A stretch of DNA of 48,902 nt from a virus, in IMG/VR virus record IMGVR_UViG_3300036861_000240, positions 1 through 48,902 of that record. One strand, written 5' to 3'. Positions within the stretch are counted from its first letter, which is position 1. Each line of letters starts with the position of its first letter. Of the stretch, positions 13,660-22,312 are shown piece after piece. The notes under the pieces were generated by a model. That model was not told where the DNA came from. It saw only the letters and a program-made list of their open reading frames with translations, and searched no databases. Position numbers and translations under genes: made by a program.

Positions 13660-16653
13660 CTAGCGCACGCCCTTGTCGGCCGCGAACTGGTTGACGCGCT
13701 GCAGGACTCGGTAGATGCGCTCCTCGCCGATGTTGACCACGACGTCGAGCACCATCTCGCCGATGCCGAACGCGGAGAGCGGCGTGAACGTGCCGGGTCG
13801 ATCGGGCGTGAAGATCTCCGGCACGCCGATGCCGTAGGAGTGATGCGGCATGCCGCGGCCGCCGGAGTCGCGCGAGGGCAGCCAGTAGCCGCCATTGCGA
13901 TAGACGACGCCTGGCAGGTTGATGTCCGAGCCGAACACCTGCCGCTCGGCCGCGCGCGCCGGCGGGTGGATCGGCGGCGGCATGTTAGCCTGCGAGCCGA
14001 TCCACTCGGCGAACGTCCGGCCGTTCAGGAGGTTCACGACCGGGCGCAGCGCCGCCTCGAGCTTGATGAGCCACCCCACCGCGACCCCTACGTTGTCGAT
14101 CCAGCGCTCCCAGGCGGCGGTCTGCGCGTTCACGAAGAACGCGACCGCGCCGAGCATGCCGTCGCCGCGCGGACCGCCGACCAGCAACGGCGCCAGCCAG
14201 CGGCCGGCAGCCTCGAGCGCGGGCACAAAGACCTCGCTGATCGCACGTCCGATGAGAGCGAACAGTCGTTCGATACGCAGACCTGTCGGCTCGAAGTCGA
14301 CCAGGAGCTTGGTGATGTCGAGCCAAATCGGCTGCATGGCCAGCTTCGCGTTCTCGAAGGCGCGCTTGAAGGCGGGCACCACGACCGGCTCGAGCCCGTC
14401 GAGCGCGGTCTTGACGGCCGGGATCGCGGTGTCCGTGATCCATTTGACGGCAGCATCCTTGATCTTGCCCAGCTCGGTCGGCAGGGAGAGCACGATCGGG
14501 CCGATCCAGTCCAGGAAGGCGCTCCCCCACTCCTTGACCTTCTCCCACACGACCGGGGCGGTCGTCCGAATCCAGTCCCACACCGCGGTGGCGAGCTCGC
14601 CGAGCTTGCCCGGGATCGCGAGCACGATCGGCGCGACCCACTCGATGAAGGCGCTTCCCCACGCCTTGAGCTTGTCCCACACGATCGGCGCGGTCGCCGT
14701 GATCCATGACCAGACGGCATCCTTCAGTTCGCCGAGGCGGTCGGGGATCGTGCGGATGATCGGGTAGATCCACGCCAGGAACGCGGATCCCCACTGCTGT
14801 AGACGGTCCCACACGAGCGGCGCCGTCGCGGTGATCCACGTCCAGAGGGCGTCTTTGAACTCGCCGAGGCGGTCGGGCAGCGCGCGCACGACCGGCGCGA
14901 TCCAGCCGAGGAGCTGCAGGCCCCACTCGCCGAGCTTCGCGAGCAGCAGCGGCGCCTGCGCGGTAATCCAGCCGAAGGCGGCCAGGGCGAGTGCGCCGAG
15001 CGCGACCAGCAGCGGCGGGATCTGCGGCGCCACCCAATCGACGAGCGCGAGCCCCCACTTGAGGAGCGCCGCGCCCAGGATCCCGCCCGCCTCGACGATC
15101 TTCGTGCCGACGTGCGTGGCCAGGCTGAGGATTCCGGCGGTGAGGGTCGGCCCTTGCGTCGTCGCCGCGGTCGAGATCCAGGTCCCGAAGGATTCGGCCC
15201 AGCCGACCAGCGCGGTCGCGAGGCGGGGGAGCTGGTCGGCGATCCAGCGGATGACATCGTTCGCGAGTCCGCCGAGGCGGGTCAGCACGATCGGGATCTG
15301 CGGCACGACCCAGCCGACGAGCGTGGCGCCCCACTCCTGCGTCTTCGTGACGAGCAGCCCGCCGAAGCGCTGTGCCTCGCCGAGCCAGGCGAGCAGCGCG
15401 CCGGCGACGCCGCCGGCGGCGAACCCGGTGCTCACAACGCTGGCCAGGTTGGCCACGACGCCGACGAGATAGCCGAGGTTCGTCGCCATGTCTTTGCCGA
15501 ACTGGATGACCATCGGGCCGTAGACGTTGACGAGCGGGATCAGGCTGTTGACGAACGTGGTGGCACCTTGCGCTACCTGGCGCAGGTAGGGGAGCGCGAG
15601 CGTGCCGATCGTGATCGCGAACGTCTCGATCGACCCCTTGAGCTGCTCGATGTCGCCGGCCAGGTTGTTCAAGCGCTCGGCGCCAACCGACTCCGCGGTG
15701 ACCTTGCCCATCGCCGCCGCCATCTCGTTGAAGCCGGTGGCGCCCGCCTTCGCGAAGATCGCCGCGGCGCGGATCGCGTCGGAGCCAAAGATGACCTCGA
15801 GCGAGGCGAGCTTTTGCGCCGACGACATCCCGCGCGTGGCGCGCTCGAGCTCGCCCGCGACCGCGGCCATGGACTTGACCTTGCCGGTCGCGTCAAAGAA
15901 GGCATTGGCGCCCGAGGCGGTGATGAGGCCCAGCTTCTTGAACTCCGCCGTCGCCGCCTTGGTGCTCGGCTGGAGGTTGAGGAACATCGTCTTGAGCGAC
16001 GTCCCGGCGTCCGAGCCGACCACGCCGGCCTTGCCCATCACGGCGATCGCCTGGGCGAGGTCGTCGAACGAGAAGCCGACCGTCGCGGCGACCGCGCCGG
16101 CCGCCTGGAGGGAGAACTTGAACTGGCCGACGTCGAGCGCCGAGGCGTTGGCGGCGCCGGCGATGAGGTCGGCGACGTGGGCCATGTCGCGGCCCTTGAG
16201 GCCGAACTGCGCGAGCGCGTTGGCCGCGATCGTCGCCGCGCTGGGCAGGTCAATCCCGCCGGCGGCCGCGAGGTCGAGCGTTGACTTCGCGGCGCCGCCC
16301 ATGACGTCGCCGACCGACAGCCCGCCCTTGATTAGCTCCTCGATGCCCGCAGCGGCCTGGCTGGCCGAGAAGCTGGTGTCGGCGCCGAGCTTGAGCGCGA
16401 GTCCGGAGAGCTGCGCCATCTCCACGGATGTGGCGCCCGCGACAGCCTTGACGCCCGACATCGTGCGCTCGAAGCCGGTGGCGGCGCCGACCGCGCTGAC
16501 CCCGGCTGCGCCGATCGCGATGGCGGCGCCGGCGAACGCGAGCGTCGCCGCCTTGGCTAGCCCGCCGATCGCTCCGTGGACGCGCGCGAATCCGGCCTCA
16601 GCGTCTGAGGTATCGGCTCCAACGGTCGCCCATAGCTTCGCGATCTCGGGCAC
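13660..16653 (-). CDS. Tape measure protein
   Basis: 997 residues from a GTG. Sets tail length and is threaded through the tail tube. N-terminal 300 residues resemble the phage TP901-type tape measure domain (SGVKAVAGATSVEMAQL, LALKLGADTSFSASQAAAGI). Hydrophobic Gly/Ala-rich helices follow. Residues of about 590-740 consist of tandem 44-residue Trp-rich units. It lies directly after the frameshifted chaperone pair, the canonical order. The last 100 residues are probably a separate domain. Confidence 0.92.
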   Translation of the reverse strand: MPEIAKLWATVGADTSDAEAGFARVHGAIGGLAKAATLAFAGAAIAIGAAGVSAVGAATGFERTMSGVKAVAGATSVEMAQLSGLALKLGADTSFSASQAAAGIEELIKGGLSVGDVMGGAAKSTLDLAAAGGIDLPSAATIAANALAQFGLKGRDMAHVADLIAGAANASALDVGQFKFSLQAAGAVAATVGFSFDDLAQAIAVMGKAGVVGSDAGTSLKTMFLNLQPSTKAATAEFKKLGLITASGANAFFDATGKVKSMAAVAGELERATRGMSSAQKLASLEVIFGSDAIRAAAIFAKAGATGFNEMAAAMGKVTAESVGAERLNNLAGDIEQLKGSIETFAITIGTLALPYLRQVAQGATTFVNSLIPLVNVYGPMVIQFGKDMATNLGYLVGVVANLASVVSTGFAAGGVAGALLAWLGEAQRFGGLLVTKTQEWGATLVGWVVPQIPIVLTRLGGLANDVIRWIADQLPRLATALVGWAESFGTWISTAATTQGPTLTAGILSLATHVGTKIVEAGGILGAALLKWGLALVDWVAPQIPPLLVALGALALAAFGWITAQAPLLLAKLGEWGLQLLGWIAPVVRALPDRLGEFKDALWTWITATAPLVWDRLQQWGSAFLAWIYPIIRTIPDRLGELKDAVWSWITATAPIVWDKLKAWGSAFIEWVAPIVLAIPGKLGELATAVWDWIRTTAPVVWEKVKEWGSAFLDWIGPIVLSLPTELGKIKDAAVKWITDTAIPAVKTALDGLEPVVVPAFKRAFENAKLAMQPIWLDITKLLVDFEPTGLRIERLFALIGRAISEVFVPALEAAGRWLAPLLVGGPRGDGMLGAVAFFVNAQTAAWERWIDNVGVAVGWLIKLEAALRPVVNLLNGRTFAEWIGSQANMPPPIHPPARAAERQVFGSDINLPGVVYRNGGYWLPSRDSGGRGMPHHSYGIGVPEIFTPDRPGTFTPLSAFGIGEMVLDVVVNIGEERIYRVLQRVNQFAADKGVR
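14484..14880 (-). repeat. 132-bp tandem repeats in tape measure gene
   Basis: Three clear 132-bp units encode 44 residues each, starting PDRLGEFKDALWTW, PDRLGELKDAVWSW and PGKLGELATAVWDW and containing WGSAF. A degenerate unit follows to about 14390, and more diverged copies (EWGLQLLGW, EWGATLVGW) extend upstream to about 15350. Expansion or loss of units would change tail length in steps. Confidence 0.8.
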
Positions 16654-16656
16654 GGC

Positions 16657-16989
16657 TCACCGCCGTCGCGGTCGCGGCAAAGCCGACGGCTTCGGTGGTG
16701 GCTTGCGCTGCAATTCGCGTTGGGCCAGCGCCATCGCGTTTCTCACGTGGCTGATCCAGGCGGGCCAGCAGAGACAGTCTGCGGTGTCGGGTAGGCCGGC
16801 GAGCTGCCAGGGTGGGATGTGAGCCCATTGGGCGGAGACGATGGTGTCGAAGTAGTCGGGGCAGCGTCCGAGACGTCCGTCGTTGACGAGCCAGAGGACG
16901 AGGGGGTCGGGCTCGAATCCGCCTCCGCCAGCCGGATCGACGGGTGCTCCGTTGGCGGCGGGGGTGGGATCGTCTCCTGACCCACCCAT
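16657..16989 (-). CDS. Tail assembly chaperone, T-domain frame
   Basis: Downstream frame of the tail chaperone pair, equivalent to lambda T. The conserved part is DPLVLWLVNDGRLGRCPDYF followed by WQLAGLPDTADCL and a basic tail. It is most likely made as a fusion with the upstream frame by -1 slippage at GGGAAAA (16995-17001). The ATG at 16989 lies just after that site and need not be used. The fusion would be about 210 residues. Confidence 0.8.
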   Translation of the reverse strand: MGGSGDDPTPAANGAPVDPAGGGGFEPDPLVLWLVNDGRLGRCPDYFDTIVSAQWAHIPPWQLAGLPDTADCLCWPAWISHVRNAMALAQRELQRKPPPKPSALPRPRRR

Positions 16990-17294
16990 AGCGGTTTTCC
17001 CACCGCGGCGACCAGCGTGTTCGTGATGGAGCCGATCACGCCGATGCCCACGGCGGTGAATCCCTCCTCGGTGAAGGGGATCACCACGCCGTCGAGCGTG
17101 ACATCCCAGGTGATCAGGATCTTCCGCAGCTCCTCGTGCAGCGGGCGAAAGTTGCCGTCCTCCTGGAGCTTCTGCAGCACGTCCTGCGTCTTGGCGTTGA
17201 CGAGCGCCGGTCGGTAGAACACCGCGATATGGAAGCCGCCGTAGTCGACGTCGGCGCGCGCGCAGTTGGCGCGCAAGCTAGCCAGGTCCGCCAT
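16743..17294 (-). CDS. Tail assembly chaperone, G frame
   Basis: Upstream frame of the tail chaperone, equivalent to lambda G. Residues 1-100 are protein-like (FRPLHEELRKILITWDVTLD). Codons 99-100 are GGA AAA within the slippery GGGAAAA. Beyond that the zero frame turns Pro/Ser-rich, as expected where the selected frame has moved. Chaperones G and GT coat the tape measure during tail assembly. It sits between tail tube and tape measure, the conserved place. Confidence 0.85.
   Translation of the reverse strand: MADLASLRANCARADVDYGGFHIAVFYRPALVNAKTQDVLQKLQEDGNFRPLHEELRKILITWDVTLDGVVIPFTEEGFTAVGIGVIGSITNTLVAAVGKPLWVGQETIPPPPPTEHPSIRLAEADSSPTPSSSGSSTTDVSDAAPTTSTPSSPPNGLTSHPGSSPAYPTPQTVSAGPPGSAT
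16995..17001 (-). promoter_or_regulatory. -1 ribosomal frameshift site GGGAAAA
   Basis: On the minus strand the codons are GTG GGA AAA CCG, giving the X XXY YYZ heptamer G GGA AAA. A -1 slip continues as AAA ACC GCT ATG, straight into the T frame. Position and geometry match lambda-type G/GT frameshifting. Confidence 0.85.
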
Positions 17295-17330
17295 GTCGTT
17301 CCTCCACTGAACGCCTCGCGGGCCGCGCGT

Positions 17331-18644
17331 TTAGAGCGCGGTCTGGATGTTCTGAACCTCCACCTGGAATGCCCGACCCCAGCCCGCGTCGTGGACGGGG
17401 TGGAACGTCCACTCGAGCGTCGATAGGCCGTCGACGTCGCCCGCTTCCGGCGCGGCCGAGACTTTCGCCGCCACGTCGATGCGCAGCCGGTAGGTGATCG
17501 CGCCCTCGATGATCGGGCCGATCGCCTCGGCGCGGATGTACTTCGTCGTGCCGGCGCGCATCGTCGCGAGGAAGGCGCGGCCGACCGCATCGTTGCCCAT
17601 CGTCAGGTGGACCTCGGTAGACGGCTTGACCTCGATGATCCCGTCATAGCTCGCGACCGCCGAGTTCAGCGGGTAGATCGGGTTGAACCGATCGCCGAGT
17701 TGGAAGGTGAAGATGAAGTCACGCAGGAGCTTCGTCGTCCCCAGCGCGCCCGACGTGTCGTCGACGTAGATCGAGACTTCCGTAGGCGCGATCGGCCGCA
17801 GCTCGGTCGCGGTTGGCGCGACGCCGGGTGTCGTGGTGGTCGGCGTCAGCGTCGGCGTGGTGCCGCCGGTCAGGCCAGAGCTGTTGGCGGTCATCAGCGA
17901 GACGTTCGTCTGCGCGTAGACGCCGCGGAACTCGACGGTCACCGGCGTGGTTGGCAACGCGCCGCCGGCGCAGAGGACATCGCCGACCGCGATGTTCGAG
18001 AGCGCCTCGAGCGCGGCCTGGACCGCGGCGGCGGTCGCGTTGTAGGCGATGCCGGCTGTGGTCTGGCCGTCGAAGGTCAGAGTGAACGTGCCACCGGTCG
18101 GGCCGCCGGTCATGGTCAGGGTCTGGATCTCGTTCGTCGAGAGCGGGACGTCGAGGGTCAGCCGCTGCGCGATGCCGGCGCCCGATAGCTCGTTGCCGCC
18201 GTTGCGATCGAACGTGATCGTGCCCTCGCGGATGATCCCGAAGGCCGCCCGCTCGGCAGCGGTCGCGCCCTTGACACCCTGCTCGATCGTGTATGTGCGG
18301 GGCGCGTCTGGCGCCGTGGAGCTGGGCGAGAACGTCCAGCGGCGCGAGTTTGTCCCGCCGCCCGGGACGGTGATCACGGGATCCGTGAGCAGTGAGGCGA
18401 GGAAGTAGATGATCTCGGAGTAGGTCGGCCGGCCGCTGATCTCGAAGCCCGTCCACTCCTTGTTGACGATCGAGAGCGTGTCGTACTTCTGGCCGTCGGG
18501 GCCGTACATGTCGACTTCGGCGTCGGCTGCGAGCGCGAAGTGCATCGCCTGGAGCAGGATCAAGGCGGGGACGGCGGTGCCAGGCGCGGCGAGCGTCTCG
18601 ACGCCGATCTGATTGACTTCCTGGACGATCGCTCGGTCTGCCAT
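17331..18644 (-). CDS. Major tail (tube) protein
   Basis: 437 residues with a strong AGGAGG site before the ATG. Beta-rich; the N-terminal and C-terminal parts (YGPDGQKYDTLSIVNKEWTG; STLEWTFHPVHDAGWGRAFQ) form the tube fold. Residues of about 185-270 are an inserted beta domain with Gly/Thr-rich strands (TMTGGPTGGTFTLTFDGQTT), probably displayed outside the tube. Located immediately upstream of the tail chaperones and downstream of the tail terminator, as in lambda-like order. Confidence 0.85.
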   Translation of the reverse strand: MADRAIVQEVNQIGVETLAAPGTAVPALILLQAMHFALAADAEVDMYGPDGQKYDTLSIVNKEWTGFEISGRPTYSEIIYFLASLLTDPVITVPGGGTNSRRWTFSPSSTAPDAPRTYTIEQGVKGATAAERAAFGIIREGTITFDRNGGNELSGAGIAQRLTLDVPLSTNEIQTLTMTGGPTGGTFTLTFDGQTTAGIAYNATAAAVQAALEALSNIAVGDVLCAGGALPTTPVTVEFRGVYAQTNVSLMTANSSGLTGGTTPTLTPTTTTPGVAPTATELRPIAPTEVSIYVDDTSGALGTTKLLRDFIFTFQLGDRFNPIYPLNSAVASYDGIIEVKPSTEVHLTMGNDAVGRAFLATMRAGTTKYIRAEAIGPIIEGAITYRLRIDVAAKVSAAPEAGDVDGLSTLEWTFHPVHDAGWGRAFQVEVQNIQTAL

Positions 18645-18655
18645 GGGACCTCCTC

Positions 18656-19105
18656 CTAGATGGGCAGGGCCTCGGTTTCAAAGACCTGGTTGAGCGTGGC
18701 GTAGCGAACACCCGCCCGAATCTCGGGTGGCTGCGGGGGAGCGTTGATCCGGCGGAGCTTGACCACGTAAACGCCGTCGACGGTTCCGGTCAGCTCGGCG
18801 AGGATCACGTGGACGCGCTTCGCGATCGGGATCAGCTTCGTGACGTAGCTAGCCGCCGCGCCGGTGAACCTGTCGGTGACCTTCACCAGGAGCTGCACGT
18901 TCTGCCAGATGTGCACGCCGCCGCGCGTGTTCAGGTCGACCGCCGCGACGGGCTGGAGTGTGATGGCCGGGAACGTTCCGCCCTCGGGTATCGCGTCGCG
19001 GTGGATCCTGCCGCCGACCGCGAGCGTGGTGTTGAGCGTCGTGTCGGCGTTGAGCGCCTGGTAGGCGAGGGCGACTACCTGCTCGGACTCGAGGAAGCCG
19101 TTCAT
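18656..19105 (-). CDS. Tail terminator-like protein
   Basis: 149 residues, between the gp10-like connector and the tail tube. Opens with ESEQVVALAYQALNADTTL followed by beta strands (FPAITLQPVAAVDL), the layout of phage tail terminator/DUF3168-type proteins that cap the tail tube at the neck. Four-base ATGA overlap with the gene upstream. Confidence 0.7.
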   Translation of the reverse strand: MNGFLESEQVVALAYQALNADTTLNTTLAVGGRIHRDAIPEGGTFPAITLQPVAAVDLNTRGGVHIWQNVQLLVKVTDRFTGAAASYVTKLIPIAKRVHVILAELTGTVDGVYVVKLRRINAPPQPPEIRAGVRYATLNQVFETEALPI

Positions 19106-19455
19106 CGGCCCGTCTCGAGCAGCTTCCGCATCTCAGCGATGAAGCGCGGCTGATCTTCGGCGGCGGCCGGGATCAGCATCGGATGGGCGGCCATATTGAC
19201 CGTGCCGAGCTCGTTGTAGATGTGGTGCGCGGCGCTGTTCACGACCGCGACCTCGCTGTCGCCCTTGACCTGCTCGACGGCCCAGCCCTGGAGCATCTCG
19301 CCCGTGTCGACGCGTGGCGGCGTCTTGAGCTTGGCTGCGAGGGCGACGCGCATCGCCGAGGCGCGCACGATCCGGTCACGGTTGCGACGCATCGCCTTGG
19401 ACATAGCGGGCACGCGGTCATAGACGACCCGCACCGAGCCGGTAGCTCGCGCCAT
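19102..19455 (-). CDS. HK97 gp10-like neck protein
   Basis: 117 residues. Contains TPPRVDTGEMLQGW and AAHHIYNELGTVNMAAHPML, the hallmark PVDTG...YAxxxExGT...AxPF pattern of HK97 gp10-like head-tail proteins. It overlaps the tail terminator gene by 4 bp. Confidence 0.85.
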   Translation of the reverse strand: MARATGSVRVVYDRVPAMSKAMRRNRDRIVRASAMRVALAAKLKTPPRVDTGEMLQGWAVEQVKGDSEVAVVNSAAHHIYNELGTVNMAAHPMLIPAAAEDQPRFIAEMRKLLETGR

Positions 19456-19461
19456 CTGGCG

Positions 19462-19686
19462 CTACCCGCTCGGGCGCCGCGCGGGCCTCGCCTCGGTGTC
19501 GGGCTCCTCCCGGCACGCCGGCGGCTTGTACGGCGATCGGTCATCCTCGAATCGGACGACGCGCCAGCCGAGCTGTTGGTAGGTGTGGCCTTCGGCGTCG
19601 ATCGCCTTCGAGCGGTAGTCGGCCAGGACGACCGCGACCTGGCGATCGCCCTTCTCGATGATGACTGTTCGCTGCTCGTCGCTCAC
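19462..19686 (-). CDS. Small neck-region protein
   Basis: 74 residues, reading TVIIEKGDRQVAVVLADYRS at the N terminus, a small beta-alpha unit, then a Pro/Arg-rich tail. It sits between the head-closure protein and the gp10-like gene. No family recognised, but the frame and position support a real gene. Confidence 0.6.
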   Translation of the reverse strand: MSDEQRTVIIEKGDRQVAVVLADYRSKAIDAEGHTYQQLGWRVVRFEDDRSPYKPPACREEPDTEARPARRPSG

Positions 19687-19696
19687 GGGCGTACTC

Positions 19697-20074
19697 CTAT
19701 GTGACGAGTCGGCAGAGCGCGATCGTCTGCGCCTCGAGCGTGCGCGGTGTGCGCGCGCTCAGGACCTCGAACGTGCGCGTCGGGGTGATGCTCGTCTGCA
19801 CGATCCGATCGGTCGGTTGGATCGACGTGCCGGCCGGCAAGCGGATGTGCCACACGGATTCGGCGACGATCGCGCTGCCAACGAGCCCCTCGCTCGGCTG
19901 GACATCGTGCGGGATCACCGCGCAGGCGTAGCTGATGCCAGATGGCACCGTCTCCGTGCTGCCACCCGCACTGTCCGACGTCGGCGCGCTCGGTCGATCG
20001 ACTCGGCAGGTCTCCGTCAAGAAGCGGTTCGAGAGCGTGCGCGCGAGCGGGAGGCGCGGCAGTGTGCCGGGCAT
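19697..20074 (-). CDS. Head closure (stopper) protein
   Basis: 125 residues, beta-rich, with HIRLPAGTSIQPTDRI and SITPTRTFEVLSA, the common pattern of phage head-closure proteins that seal the connector. Neighbours are the connector adaptor and the gp10-like protein, which supports the call. Confidence 0.7.
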   Translation of the reverse strand: MPGTLPRLPLARTLSNRFLTETCRVDRPSAPTSDSAGGSTETVPSGISYACAVIPHDVQPSEGLVGSAIVAESVWHIRLPAGTSIQPTDRIVQTSITPTRTFEVLSARTPRTLEAQTIALCRLVT

Positions 20075-20077
20075 CGT

Positions 20078-20239
20078 TCACCGCCCCACCTGGCTATATG
20101 CCATTCCCGCCAGCCAGGTGCCCAGCCGAACGAACAGGAATCCGAGCCAGACGCGCGGGTCCCGCGTGACGACGACCTCGACGGTGATCGATCTCATGAG
20201 GTGGCGCTGTGGGATGCGCATCGGCCCGATCTCAGCCAT
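20078..20239 (-). CDS. 53-residue conserved neck peptide
   Basis: Short protein with VWLGFLFVRLGTWLAGMAY, a Trp-rich amphipathic or membrane helix, after a beta strand ITVEVVVTRD. Small proteins of this shape recur in siphovirus head-tail blocks. It starts 1 bp after the connector gene and ends 3 bp before the next ATG. Function unknown. Confidence 0.65.
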   Translation of the reverse strand: MAEIGPMRIPQRHLMRSITVEVVVTRDPRVWLGFLFVRLGTWLAGMAYSQVGR

Positions 20240-20240
20240 C

Positions 20241-20660
20241 TCAGACGCCCCGACGACCCTGCGCGAGCGTGAACATCTGTGGCGGCACGTTCAGGTCCGT
20301 GGTCGTGATCACGGCGTCGACCTCGGCGGCAGCCATCGCGCGCAACTCGGCCGCGCGTGTCTGCCAGTCGACTGGACCGCGGTCGTATCGATAGTCGTCG
20401 AACGTCTCCGACCTGATCGCCGGGATCGCCGGCCCGACGCGAGCGGCCGCGAAAAGGACCGCCGCGTTCTGCACGCGCGCCAGCTCGGCGCCCGTCCGAC
20501 TCTCGGCGGCCGGGTCGAGCCGGAGAACGTCCAGGATCGCGCTGGGCACGTAGGTCGGGAGCGCGAGCACCGCGTCTGGCAGGACCGTCGCCTCGAGCGA
20601 GACGTCGATCACGGCCCGGATCGCGGGGTACTCGTTGGCCCCGATCAGCGGTGTGGGCAT
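20241..20660 (-). CDS. Head-tail connector (adaptor) protein
   Basis: 139 residues, mainly helical, with YPAIRAVIDVSLEATVLPD and LDVLRLDPAAESRTGAELAR, resembling gp6/gp15-like adaptors that bind the portal ring. Lies downstream of the major capsid gene at the expected place. Confidence 0.65.
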   Translation of the reverse strand: MPTPLIGANEYPAIRAVIDVSLEATVLPDAVLALPTYVPSAILDVLRLDPAAESRTGAELARVQNAAVLFAAARVGPAIPAIRSETFDDYRYDRGPVDWQTRAAELRAMAAAEVDAVITTTDLNVPPQMFTLAQGRRGV

Positions 20661-20663
20661 CGG

Positions 20664-20969
20664 CTAACGGCCGCCGCCTCGCGCTGGTGTGCTCGGTGGC
20701 GTCGGTGGGGTCGGTGGGGTCGCGGCCGCCGGCTCCTCGGGCTCGACGGCGCGGCCGCGCGAGGTCACCTCGATGAGGCGCTTCGCGGCGAGCGCCTCGA
20801 GGACCGAGGCGGTACGCGCGACCTCCTGCGGCTCCTGATCCTGGCCAGCGACGTAGATCTCGCCGCCCTGCGGGAATGCGTCGGTCTTGGGGTGGTCGGG
20901 ATGCTTCTCGGCCAGACCCACCCGCTCACCCTCGTTCGGGTGGGTCTTGACGAAGATTGTGTCAGCCAT
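20664..20969 (-). CDS. Small head-region protein with Pro-rich tail
   Basis: 101 residues. The N-terminal 70 form a compact domain (FVKTHPNEGERVGLAEKHPD; EVARTASVLEALAAKRLIEV). The tail is Pro/Thr-rich (TPPTPPTPPS). Sits directly after the capsid gene. It may be a minor head or connector-associated protein; no specific family. Confidence 0.6.
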   Translation of the reverse strand: MADTIFVKTHPNEGERVGLAEKHPDHPKTDAFPQGGEIYVAGQDQEPQEVARTASVLEALAAKRLIEVTSRGRAVEPEEPAAATPPTPPTPPSTPARGGGR

Positions 20970-21006
20970 CTCCTACTCCTTTAGGGTGAACTTCCGGCCG
21001 CAGCGT

Positions 21007-22287
21007 TTACGCCGCTAAGTTGAGGATGCGGACACTGTTCGGGTCGAGGACCGCGAAGCCCTCGGTGAACGAGAACGTGAGCACCTCGGTCTGGCGGGTG
21101 ATCCAGCGCTCGCTCTCGGAGATCTCGGATCCCGACTCGCGCACGTGCTCGATCGCGAAGCGGCCATCGAACCCCACCAGCTTGTCAGCCGGCGCGTCGG
21201 CGGTGATCCCGTAGCGCTGGCCCTGCGCTAGCCGCGTGTTCATCGGCGTGAATGACTGGCCGATCCCTGTCGAGGCGGGCACCATCGAGATCGGCATGTT
21301 CGAGTTCGGCATGGCCAGCATGAGGAGCTTGATGATGGGCCCGGCGTTGCCGAGCACCGCGGTCATGCCGTAGGGGTTCGACCACTTGGTCAGGAACGTC
21401 AGCCATGCCGTGACGGTCAGGTTCTGCGCGGTCGTGGCCGGGTCGAGCGTCGTCAGGTTATAGGACGTGCCGGCCGTGGATGGGTTGCCGTCGCCGTTGA
21501 TCATGACGTCGAGCGCGGCGACGACCTGATCGACCTCGGTCTGGACCGATAGTAGTCGGATGTGGAGCGAAAGGTCGTCGAGCGGCAGGCGGCGCAGCGC
21601 CTCGTAGGTCGCCCTCAGCTTCCGCCCGAACTTGCCGAGTCGGAGCACGGTCGACGTCTCGGTGATCTTCGCCTCGGGCAGCTCGGCGCCCTCGGCGACG
21701 CGGAGCAGCCGGATGTCGGCCGCCGCGACCGGCTGCACGAGCCGGCGCGCGCGGTAGTCGATCCCGTCGTTCAGGCGGGTCCGCGCCACGACCTCGCTGA
21801 GCGGGATTGCCGGGATCATCTCGGCCATCCGCAGCGTCGGATCGTCGTCGTACGGCCGCTGGATCGACCCGACGGTGTAGTCGCCGCTGAGATAGATCGC
21901 CGGGGCACGCTGGCCATCGCCGTCGCCGCCGGCGAGGTAGACCTGCGGGCCTGACTGGCGCGCGCGGGCGCCGTGCCATTGGCGGCGGCACCATTCCGGG
22001 AAGAGCGCGCGCGCCACGTCATCGGTGCCGAACGATTCCAGAACGTCGGCCCGGTAGGCGCCCGATGGGTGGCTGTTCGTGCGGATGCCCTTGACCATGA
22101 GCATCCGGCCGAAGGCATCTAGCCCGAGCCGCCGATCATCGGCGTCGGTCGGGTCCTCCGCCTCGAGGAAGTCTGATAGGTTGGCGAAGCCCTGCTTTTG
22201 GGCCTCCCGGTAGAGGTTCATGCCGCCCATCTGGTCGAGGAGCGGGCCGACGCGTGCTTTGACGTCGGTGATCGTCGGTGACTTCAT
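21007..22287 (-). CDS. Major capsid protein
   Basis: 426 residues with a strong GGAGGAG site before the ATG. HK97-fold-like signals are SEVVARTRLNDGIDYRARRL, then E-rich TVLRLGKFGRKLRATYEALR (spine helix and E-loop region) and VDQVVAALDVMINGDG, followed by a domain-A-like stretch and a C-terminal FSFTEGFAVLDPNSVRIL. Gene order protease, decoration protein, this gene, connector is standard. Forms the icosahedral shell. Confidence 0.9.
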   Translation of the reverse strand: MKSPTITDVKARVGPLLDQMGGMNLYREAQKQGFANLSDFLEAEDPTDADDRRLGLDAFGRMLMVKGIRTNSHPSGAYRADVLESFGTDDVARALFPEWCRRQWHGARARQSGPQVYLAGGDGDGQRAPAIYLSGDYTVGSIQRPYDDDPTLRMAEMIPAIPLSEVVARTRLNDGIDYRARRLVQPVAAADIRLLRVAEGAELPEAKITETSTVLRLGKFGRKLRATYEALRRLPLDDLSLHIRLLSVQTEVDQVVAALDVMINGDGNPSTAGTSYNLTTLDPATTAQNLTVTAWLTFLTKWSNPYGMTAVLGNAGPIIKLLMLAMPNSNMPISMVPASTGIGQSFTPMNTRLAQGQRYGITADAPADKLVGFDGRFAIEHVRESGSEISESERWITRQTEVLTFSFTEGFAVLDPNSVRILNLAA

Positions 22288-22312
22288 TCTCGGGATCTCC
22301 TCCGTTCCTCGC

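Noticed and set aside
12592-14709. Rightward ORF of 705 codons opposite the tail genes
   Set aside because: Antisense shadow of clear minus-strand genes; Arg/Asp-rich composition typical of high-GC noncoding frames. The same holds for the other long plus-strand ORFs.
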